This document shows positions 13,201 to 23,903 of a stretch of DNA of 64,000 nucleotides, piece by piece. This DNA comes from Agrostemma githago. Lineage: Eukaryota > Streptophyta > Magnoliopsida > Caryophyllales > Caryophyllaceae. The notes under the pieces were generated by a model. It was not told the DNA's origin. It worked only from the letters and a program-made list of their open reading frames with translations, and did not search any database. The stretch is from NCBI GenBank assembly GCA_958450325.1, contig OY288241.1, forward strand, positions 50,044,078 through 50,108,077, read 5' to 3'. The translations under genes were made by a program, and so were the position numbers. Each line of letters opens with the position of its first letter. The stretch's first letter is position 1.

Positions 13201-15524
13201 CATAGTACTTAGCATATACTCCCTCTCTTCATAACCAAACACACCACTTCTCATTTTGCCACTATTCACAACTCAAGAGAATCTTCGATATTCTCGACAA
13301 TCTACAAAGTAAAATATAGTCATGTGGGATCTTGTTTGATTCATCTTTATGAGTAGAGTAGGAATATCACATTTTTAGAATTTTTAGTAATGTAAAATGA
13401 AAGATATTGAAGGTGCAAAACGTGTCTCGGCAAATGTGAAAAAGCAAATGGTGTGTTTGGTTATGAAGGGAGGGAGTATCAGAATATTTGAATGTTTTCA
13501 TTCGAATTTTAGTATTTGATGTTTGGAGTTTCAAACGGAATTTGTATTCACCGTATTTGACAGTTTTGAGTTAAATATTAATTGAGATGAATTAAAGTTA
13601 CAAAATATAAAAACTTAAGTTACAAAAATATACGAACTGATTCGAAATAAAGTTACAAAACATGACCGAAGTTTCAATATATGATATGAAGTTACAAAAT
13701 ATATGAACTGAAGTTACATTATATATAAACTGAAGTTACAAAAATATATAAACTGATTAGAATTGAATTTTTTAAAAAATGGATTGTGGTTACAATATAT
13801 AATCTGAAGTTACAAAATATATGAACAGAAGTTACAAAATATGTGAAGTAAACTTACAAAAATATATGACCCGATTAGAATTGAAGTTACAAAATATAGA
13901 CTTGAATTACAATATACGAACTAAAGTTACAAAATATATGAACTGAAGTTACAAAATATATGTACTGAAGTTACAAATATATAAAAAGCAATTCATATAC
14001 AAAGCTTGTCCGGTAATTTAAGTGCCAGCAACCCACCGAAATCAATTCTGCGTACGGATGCTTTATGTCTACCATTAAGCTTTGAAATCAGCTTCGCAAA
14101 GTCTACGTCTTCATCCTCGTAAAAGTGAGTTTATATATTATCGACATCTTCATCCTCGTTCCCCACATCTTCAACCATTTCAACCATGGATGTCATTTCA
14201 ACTAACACATGCAATAAATAACAAAAAAACACAATATCACGTAAAAATGAGAATTATTAAGAGCTCGGTTGATAAACTGATTAGAAATAAAGTTACAAAT
14301 ATATGATCCGATTCGAAATAAAGTTACAAATATATGATCTGAAGTTACAAAATATATGAATTGAAGTTACATAATATATAAACTGAAGTTACAAAAATAT
14401 ATAAACTGATTAGTGACGCATAATGTAGCATGAATGGACAAAACAACTCAGATCAATTTTCTCCCACGTTTCTCCTTGAACACATCAAAATAAAAAAAAC
14501 ACTATTCACAAAACGGAAAAATTGTTGAAATATTCAAGAACCCTAATTTGATGGGAAAAAAAATGTATACAATCAGATTTTCAACAAGACAAACAATACA
14601 ACATTAAATAGTTTTGATGAAATAATCAATTCCCCAAATTATTATACTTATAAACCTAATAATCCGTAATTCGTAATATAATCAACCTAAAATCATCCGT
14701 TTTAACACTAATTATTATAATCCTTTAATTTATTATACAAAACTAATAATCGACCCAAAATAATTCGTGTTTATCATTAATATATAAATTTGAAGGAAAA
14801 AAAAACACAATTAACCTGTGAAAAGATGAACGCGCGCAGACGGATCTGGTGACAAACGGCAGAAACTGGATTTTTTTTGTTTAATTGAGAGAAAACAAAG
14901 AGAGTAATGGAAGAGGAAATCAGAAATTGGGTTTTCCCCAAATTATTATACTTATAAACCTAATAATCCCTAATTCGTAATATAATCGACCTAAAATCAT
15001 CCGTTTTAACACTAATTATTATAATCCTCTAATTTATTATACAAACCTAATAATCGACCCAAAATAATCCGTGTTTATCATTAATATAGAAATTTGAAGG
15101 AAAAAAAAACACAATTAACCTGTGAAAAGATGAACGCGCGCAGGCGGATCTGGTGACAAACGGCAGAAACTGGATTTTTTTTGTTTAATTGAGAGAAAAC
15201 AAAGGGAATAATGGAAGGAGAAATCAGAAATTGGGAGAGTAATTGAGAGTAAAGAGGGTGTGAATATGGTGAGGGAGTAATGGAAATGAATATGGTGGAA
15301 AAAATGAGGTGTGAAAAAAAAGAAAGAGTTGAATTGGGAATTCATAACTTGAGAAACGTAATGTATATTTTTTTTTTGAAAAATAAATATACATCAACAA
15401 ATTCTAGCCATTCATCTCCATTTGATCCAAACGTTGAGAACAAGACTTATGGACTTATGTGAGTATGTAAGACTTATATGATCTCTTTTCTCTTTCTCTC
15501 TCTCTCTCTATATATATATATATG

Positions 15525-15558
<34 letters not shown>

Positions 15559-15568
15559 TGTATGTATG

Positions 15569-15631
<63 letters not shown>

Positions 15632-18600
15632 TTGTCATTACATTAATGACTAATAAAATCGTACCTAATCTAAATTTGGCAACAAGTTTGGGTATGACAA
15701 CGATTGTGCTTCCCTTACTTTAACTAACCAACGTCTTATATTCATCAATCATTATCTCAAGCAATTTTCTTAATGAACTCATAGAACATTAGTATTATTT
15801 GTCTTCTTGATACAATGTTCAATTGTCTTTTAACATCTCATGCTAAAAGGTGAGTAATCTTATTAAGTCACATGTTTATTCATAATAAAGTGACCTAAAC
15901 TTAGGACTAATTGAAACGATTTCAATTCCTAATTCTTTAGAAAGAAGCATCAAAAATTTTCTAATTATCAATATAATCACTCATCATATGACATATGGAT
16001 TAATCGGATTATTTTTAACATTTTCACACTTAATGGGAACTGTTCCCTTTTTATTTAAACAATTGATTTTGGTACTTATAGTCATTTTCATGACTCTAAT
16101 TATACAGTCCATACTGCACATTAGCATTGGTTATAATCTGTCGGAATTTCCTTTACAAGAACAAAATCCGTATCTCTAATTTTGAGAACAATTCTCAAGA
16201 TACCAATCGACAAGGTTGAACATTTCAAACTCATCTTTAATAAATGTGATAAAGGGACTAAATTACAACTACAATTATATGCAAAGTAAAACGATAATTA
16301 ATATTAATAATCTTAAACAATTTTAAGATAAAATCATGAAAACTACCCTCAAGTTCGCATAATATTCCAAGATCCTAAACCTTTTATTGCTCAAGTGAAC
16401 TTGAGCTCACTGCTCAAGCTCCAAAAGTGAAGGTAGACAACAAACTTGTCAATTACATCAATATGTAATTCTTGGTTCGTCGGAATTAGTCATCATATGA
16501 CACTAACTATTTGCCTCAAAGCCCAAGTTCGACTTGATAGCAATGTTAAGCAAACCAGACTGAACCTGTGGGTAACCGTTACCCACCTACTCAGTCCACA
16601 CACATCGGCAAAGCACCGCTTAGGCAGTCACTTCAACCTATGATATGAAATTGTAGTACTGGTTAATTCTAGAAAGGCAATACTTAATATTTGTGCGAGG
16701 GATTATTAATGCATATGGGTCCTAATCATGGCACTAGGTCCACTTACAAGGCGACCTATAAGTTCTAAGCACACAAGTCACAAGTCTCAAACAATGAAAT
16801 TCATGCAGCGTATGACATAATAATTCAATTGTTACTAGTGATTTGTGCATAAAACAAGTTAAAAGATCCCATATTTTGATTCATAATCATATTACAATTC
16901 ATAATTGCTATTTGGTTTAAACAATTTCACCAAAATCTTTCATTTTTCCAACTATGAGGAACAATTCCCACCCGGAAAAATTGAACGGATATACAAAACT
17001 CGATTCACAACCGATTTGCAACTTATAATTGTCATATAGATGAACAATTCATCAAAATCAAATAAAACTCGAGAAACTCTTTTTCCGATCTATTTATGAT
17101 AATATGATAATTAAAATGCATGAAATTATTTAGCCGATTTAGAAAACTACTTTTTCATTGATTCAGAAAAATAAAAGTATAATCCATGTTTGATTCATAA
17201 TCAACACACAAACGCAAGAAAACGACTTTTCTTAAAAGCGTCGCCCGACCTGACACCATGTCGTCCGAGTAGATATTGTGTCGTCTTGCTCAAACCTTTA
17301 CCGCTCGGGTCATCCCGTTCCAACCGGGACATACCAATACTGACCGAGTCAAACTTGTGCCAACCAATTTGGCCTTGTCTCGTTCCGTCTCCACCATAAT
17401 AAAACGGGTCTTGTCCTAATCTTATTAGGACTCATCGCCAACAATAATAAATTCCAATAATTTAACATTCTCAATTTCAATCGAATCTTGACTAATCTAA
17501 TTAGTCTCATCGTCAACAAATTTGAGATTATAGTGGGTCAATTTAGAGTAAATTAAATTAAAACATAATCGTTATTAGATCTTAAATTAATTTTACGAGT
17601 CAATTTTAGAATTTAACAAATTAAATTCATAAATAATCACAAACCCTAAATAGACGGAAACAATAACTTTTAGCGCAACACATGAATTAAGGATTGCCAA
17701 ACTTCCGTAGTAGTCTCATGTGAGGGGTGTTCTCGCATAATATATTGTTTAATGTGTAGAGTACATCATAAATGAACACAGATACAAAACTTGTTACAAC
17801 AAGACAACAACAATATTATAATCAAAAAGGGAAAACCCACGACTTATAAATAGACAAATAGACAAACTTGTCACAATATTACCATTTGTCAAACAAAAAG
17901 ACCAAAAAAAACGAGAACAACTTTCAGATCGACTAAAAAAAATAATAATCAAATTAATACGCAATAGAATCCCTTATAACAAATTATGAGACAAAGATTC
18001 ATGTCTATTTGATTAATACTACGTAACGGAGGCTCTGATACCACTGTAGGGTTACAACCCTTAAATCCAAGGACCTGTTACGAGTATTAACCGAAAAGAC
18101 AAAAGTAGAGGGATAATAATTATACCTTATTTGCAGCGGAACAACGTATTAATAAGAAGTATAATAAACCCATAAATATATATAATCTCCACGGACAGAA
18201 TAAATAATCTCCACGGACAGAATAAAACACCCCAAACGTGATGCCTCCTTTGGTATGTATACACACGGTTACAGAACTGCGACGTATATGCTAGTATAAA
18301 GGTACGTGAGACCGTCTCACAACTTCTCTCTGTAACTCTCTTATAACTCTTTTATAAGACGAATATATTATGAGTTAATACTCTTTTTTTCATATTATGG
18401 TTCATCATATGAAACTCCTTATATAGGAGATGAGAAGATGAAATTGGGTTATTACAATAACTCTAATTACCATAATTAGATTATTACTACAACTCTAATT
18501 AGCATACCCAACAAGGCACATGAGTCCGTATTACTACTGACCTGATATATATTTATTATATCTGTTTGGGGTACAAACATGGTTCCCGGCTCGAGCAGCG

Positions 18601-21600
18601 GTTCGGCTCTCCTCGGGATCCGGATGCGAGTCGTCGGCGTTCCTGCAAGGTGAACTCCGGCCCCAAGGGATTGCCCCCGGGGCGGAGCCTCCGACGCCCA
18701 AGTCAGTATATTGTGTATGTTTATGTGTTTAGGTATAAGTCGTATCGTAGTTAAGATCGAGATAGTGGAGGGAGTAGTCATGAATTGGCCTCCTCCTTTT
18801 CCTCTCTACCAAAATGGGGTATTTATAGAGGAGGGGAGAGGTGGTGACATCGTCGTAGTGATGTCGCCCGGGTGATGTCGTCCAATGACATCATCTGGGT
18901 GATGTCATGAGGAGTCTATTTCGGGTCGACTAGTGGCGACTCGTAAGGACGGTCAGCCGGTACGAGGATCCGATCGACACGGGATCTGGCCGGCACGAGG
19001 GTCCGGCCGACCCGAGGTTTGGCCGGCGCGGGGGCCGGCCGACCCGGAGCTCGGTCTACACGGGGTCCGGCTAGATCGTGGATCGGTCGAGCCGGGATCG
19101 GGGTCCGGTGCCTAAGGACGGCCTCTATTCCCGAGGTCGGACCTACATGTCTGTCTAAGTCGGCCTACACGTCTGGGGGATTTATCCCCCATCAATATCG
19201 ATATATATTAATAATATCTCGTACATATTGTGTGTGACCCAATGGGCCCACTTAAGACTATCAGACACGTAACTCATTTACGTGTCAATCCGACATCGAC
19301 CTCTAGCAAGGCATATCGAATACATAGACTTAAGCGGGTTAATCCGTATAGGACAGTGGACATAACTCCTTCACCATTTGTATGCCCGTCCATACATTCC
19401 CCGACGATACATTAGTAAATTGCACAAATAAAATAATAAAAAAAAATATGATAATCCCTTATTTGTTAGTAAATATATGGAGATACGTACAAAATGGGAT
19501 ACAAAAGTGGAACAGATGATCCGTACTGCTTCAACATAGTCTTCGTTAATCAGAATTTTTTTTAACGAATGCAAATAATATTATTAGTCATAATTTAGTG
19601 TGTTCATGCTTAAACATAACTATTGTAGATTATCTATTTAGAGGACATCACTTATTAAGGAAGTAATGTCGATAATGACCATAATTTTTATAATGTGAAC
19701 TCGAAATAGTTAAAATAAATTGAATCATCTTCTGAGAGAATAAAATTTAAAGTACATACTTTAAAATTAAGTTTTGGTTAACACTCTTTAGAGGATGGTT
19801 AGTATCTTTGATGTATTTGGGTGGGAGATGTTTAATGAGGGAATAAAATGTTTCTTTTGATCCTCCCCTTTAAATAAAATACTCCTCACACATGGAGGGA
19901 ATACTTTTTAAAAATATCAAATATAAATAGATCGAAATCGAGTTTCATTAATTTTATTGTCTTCTTATACATGTGTTAGGGGTGGAAAATATTCGAAAGC
20001 GGAGGTTGAAGCAGCATTTGACAAGGCGGAGAGTAATGAAGAATTTGGCACAAAGTTTGCTGAGAAGATTAGTGCTAACGAAGATGTGGATGATGATATG
20101 TCCCTCTTGGCGGCTGAACGCCTACATAATATGTAAGCCGACTAACAAATAACCTCTCAAGTCTCAACCTTAACTCTCTCCACATCTTAATAATGTTGCT
20201 TCCATATCCATTTTTGCTAAAAAAAAAATTGTGATTTTTTTGTTCATCTCATTTCTAATTACTTTTATTAGTTTGCAAATTGTTTTACTTAATGGGTTTT
20301 CTAATAAGTATTCACTGGGCACATATTATTAACTTAATCAATCCATTTACGACTACTTTGCATAACAATTACACTACTTGTTAGGGCATGTTTGGGATGA
20401 GAGTAATTAATTGGGGGTAATGAAATTAAAATGAACTAGAAAATAGAGGAAATGGTAATGGATTAGTGACTATGCTAATCAAAAATGGAGAAAAAGAGAC
20501 AAATATAACCTCCTTTTGGGGGAAACAATTGCTCCCCTCTACCCAAATTACCCCATATAAGGTATTGTTTCTCCCTCATCCCCTCTTTACACCATAAAAT
20601 ACCATCGCTATCCATCACTCTCTTCCATTTTCTTCTCATTTTAAGTTTCATTACCCCATCTCAAGCGAGCCTTTAGCATTACTTTATTTCAGTTAGTAGC
20701 ATCCTTCTTGTCATTTACTATAAAATAAATTATATGCCTTTCGGGTCCTATCATTGGCACCTATTTCTTTTTTAGTTGAGATTGATCTTTTTTCCCTTTT
20801 CTATTTAAGGAAAGTTTTTTCACGCAACATCAAAATCATACTCTCACTACTTTTCTTATATTCCCACCAAGTCTGACTTAGGTTCCCTCTTTCCCTTTTT
20901 GGGCTAAGTCATTCTTTTTTCTTTTTAAGCCATGAATATGTGCAGGCCCATCAGATATCGGGTTCACCCGATTCTTAAGAACTGGGGTCCAATATAGAAA
21001 GGGCCTCACAATATAGTTACTTCAATGATGCAGTATTACTTTCCATAAATCTGTCTTGGTGCAGTGGTAATGATGTCGGATTTTGTAGTCGACTCCCGAG
21101 TTCGAATCCCAGTTACGCCTTTTCCGTTTCTCGCTTTTAATTGGTGGGGCCTAGAGTCTAGACTTAGACTAATTGAAATTGTTTTGGAAGTAGATTAAGG
21201 ACCATCCTTTTTTAAAACCCCATATTTAAAATGAATTATTTTTAAATTGTCCATAGTTATACTAATTTAAAAGGAATTAATTCCTTCAAAATTTTGTTTT
21301 AAAAACATAAATTAGGGTAATTTTTTTAAACATTAATCAGTAAAGACATGTTGATTGTAATTTTTAAATAAAAATTTAAAAGGCAGTAATTTAAATGAGT
21401 ACTGAATATTTTTAAAAGGAGTCATTGTTTATTTAATACTTGTAGTTTTTTTTGCATTAATTAAAATTAAGATGTTTATACAACTTTAATATAAAAGTAT
21501 GTAACCCCTAAATCCTTTAAAGGATACAAAGTATTCCCTCCGTTTCATTGATTTCTTCTACCTTAAAAGTGATACATTTCTTAAGAAAACTATGAAAGAT

Positions 21601-23867
21601 GTGAAAGTAGAGAAGGATAAAGGAAGTGAGCCACTTAGATGAGAGATAAATTTGGTAGCAAAAATAGAAAGTGAAAGAAATCAAATGAATGATTGAAAAA
21701 GAAAATGTGGAAGGTACCAATGAAACAGATGGAGTATTTTTTTTTTTTACTATAAGGGCCTCATTTTGAACGTTAGAACCAGACCACCAAACATCATTTG
21801 ACGGGCTAGGATACGTTGCTCATACTCACTCATTCATTTCTCTCTCTTCCTCCCTCATTCTTTGAGTCACACATTCTCACACCCTTATTTTTTTTTCCCC
21901 AAAAAGTCAAAGGGAAACCTAAGTTAAACTCGGAGGGAGCTGTACCAATTACTTCCATTAATTATTAGTTATAATTAGGGGTGTAAACGAGCCGAGTCGA
22001 GCACGAGCTTGGCCTTGCTCGACTCGTGCTCGTTAAGCGAAATTCCAACTCGAGCCGATCTCGAGCTTACCCGAGCTTGAAAAAATTGAGCTCGGAACCA
22101 AGCTCGCGAACTAAAATGCGAGTTCGAGCCGAGTTCGAGCCTAACTCGAGCCTATATATAATTATTAAAATTTACGTTTTTTTACACCGATGTGTTTTAA
22201 TAAATTGGAATTCAAAAAACATACACAAATGTATTAGGCAAATCAATAAGAAGATTTTATATGGCGAAAAAACTATGTAACTATTATTAGTATTTTTTTA
22301 ATAAACAAGAACAAAACATTAACTAATCACATCAAATCGAGCTGCTCGCGAGCTTTTCGAGCCGAGTCACGCCTTGCTCAGCTCAACTCGTTAAGTTGTC
22401 GAGCCGAGCCCGAACGAGCCGAGCTTTGACCGAGCTTTGATCGAGTCGAGTTCGAGCTGCTCGCGAGCTGTCTCGTCTCATTACCACCCCTAGTTATAAT
22501 ATTATCTATCCTACTTTTTCAATCCATTTTTTCTCATCTTATTAATATGATATTCAAAATTTAAATCTCTTACTTTTTCCATCCACTTTCACTTTTATTA
22601 ATGTAATGTATATATATTCTCTCCTTATTTTCCACCCAAAATCAAACTTGTCAATTATAGGAACTCGGAGGGTGTATATGATAAATTTCATATTAATTCA
22701 CTGGAAGAAGCTTTGGCATGTTTTCATTTGCATGAAATACATTTTGGGTTTTTCTAACTACGTATATATTTCTAAGAGTAGAAAACATTTGTTAACTGGC
22801 AGGGAGCCGAAAACTCCACTAGAGAAAGCAGTTGACTTCTGGTCATTCGATGGGGAACAAGCAGAAGCTCCCCGGGTGACAAGTTTGAAGCATGTATTAC
22901 CAAGGCCAGAGTACACTTTGTACGGAGAAGGTGAATACTTTGTTGCCGATGAAAGAGGGTTCGAGAGTATTGTCCATGAAATCGCCAAAACATGTCTTCT
23001 TTACAAAAATGGCACGGTGGTTGATCGTAGGCTCCACTACAATAAGGTATTGCTAAGCCTATTTGTGTAAATTTTTGAAAGATACGAAATTCAATGCTAA
23101 ATGTTTAAAGTTGTAAACAATGCTACAGGTTGTGAAAGAAATTAAGTACTCAGCGACTGGAGTGACCATAAAAACCGAAGATGGCCAAGTATTCCAAGCC
23201 AAAACTGCAATTATCTCACCCAGTGTTGGTGTTCTTCAAAGTGAGCTCATCACTTTTCAACCTCAATTACCGGTACGATCACTTATACCTACCTCTAAAT
23301 AAAACAATTACTCAATTTTAATATAGAAATTTAACGAGTTTCACTTGGAAAGTAGATATGGAAAAGAAGGGCCATTGATGAATTTAGTTTGGGTATATAC
23401 ACCAAGATCTTCCTCAAGTTCCCTAAAACATTTTGGCCTACTGGACCTGGAACAGAGTTTTTCTTATATGTCCACGCAAGACGCGGTTACTATGCAGTTT
23501 GGCAAGTACGTCAGTAGATTATGAATATATACCCATATATACCCATAATAAAAGAGAGATAAACTTATCAAAATGTTGTGATGTAAATGCAGCAACTAGA
23601 TAACGAGTACCCAGGATCAAACATAATGTTTGTAACAGTGGCAGATGAAGAGTCGATAAGAGTTGAACAACAACCAAATGAGAAAACCAAAGCAGAAGCC
23701 ATGGAAGTCCTTCGTAAAATATTTGGAAAAGACATTCCAGATGCAACTGACATTTATATTCCAAGATGGAACTCAGACAGGCTGTACAAGGGTACCTTCT
23801 CTAATTGGCCTGTTGGGTATACTCAAGAGAAGCATGACCATCTGAGGGTATGTAACCAAAAAACCAC

Positions 23868-23903
<36 letters not shown>

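Larger units (their letters stand above)
12916..15495. mobile_element. TA-flanked non-coding element nested in the retrotransposon
   Basis: It lies between an ATATATATATAGAGAGAGAG run and a CTCTCTCTCTATATATATAT run. Subterminal sequences are inverted: CATAAGTCCACATTTGAACC on the left and a CTTATGGACTTATGTGAG block on the right. Inside are a 26-bp repeat, a Stowaway MITE, a long GAAGTTACAAAATATATGAA array and a 304-bp tandem duplication. It has the same layout as 6616-8994 but little shared sequence. The ends are approximate. Confidence 0.55.
10379..19373 (-). mobile_element. LTR retrotransposon in PAO intron 2, minus orientation, non-coding
   Basis: It is bounded by two LTRs and a perfect 5-bp target duplication, CCATT at 10374-10378 and 19374-19378. 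The initiator-Met-type primer site abuts the right LTR on the minus strand, and a purine tract (minus AAGTGGGAGAC) abuts the left LTR, so the element runs right to left. I find no gag, protease, integrase or RT frame. It looks like a non-autonomous or decayed copy. The purine-tract form suggests Ty1/copia, but superfamily is uncertain. It contains the nested TA-flanked element (12916-15495) and, in its right LTR, a solo LTR (18563-19194). Confidence 0.85.
2293..19979 (+). other. PAO intron 2, 17.7 kb, transposon-filled
   Basis: The donor GTTAGT at 2293 splits a Glu codon that is completed by the first base of exon 3. The acceptor ends in TTAG at 19979 after a T-rich tract. More than half of the intron is identifiable transposon or tandem repeat. 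The 5' and 3' flanks (2293-2650 and 19380-19979) are plain AT-rich intron in which I see nothing else. Confidence 0.88.
20133..22802 (+). other. PAO intron 3 with four small transposons
   Basis: The donor GTAAGC lies inside a Met codon completed by exon 4, and the acceptor is GGCAG at 22802. It contains a Harbinger-like MITE, a SINE candidate, a Stowaway and an hAT MITE; the rest is T-rich intron. Confidence 0.85.

Noticed and set aside
15478..15723. 81-codon frame
   Set aside because: Translation of a compound microsatellite.
21057..21110. Possible tRNA gene
   Set aside because: A and B boxes are good, but the acceptor and anticodon stems do not pair convincingly; a SINE is more likely.
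22606..22802. Upstream extension of the exon 4 frame
   Set aside because: This is intron 3 sequence; the GGCAG acceptor at 22802 and phase with exon 3 define the exon start.
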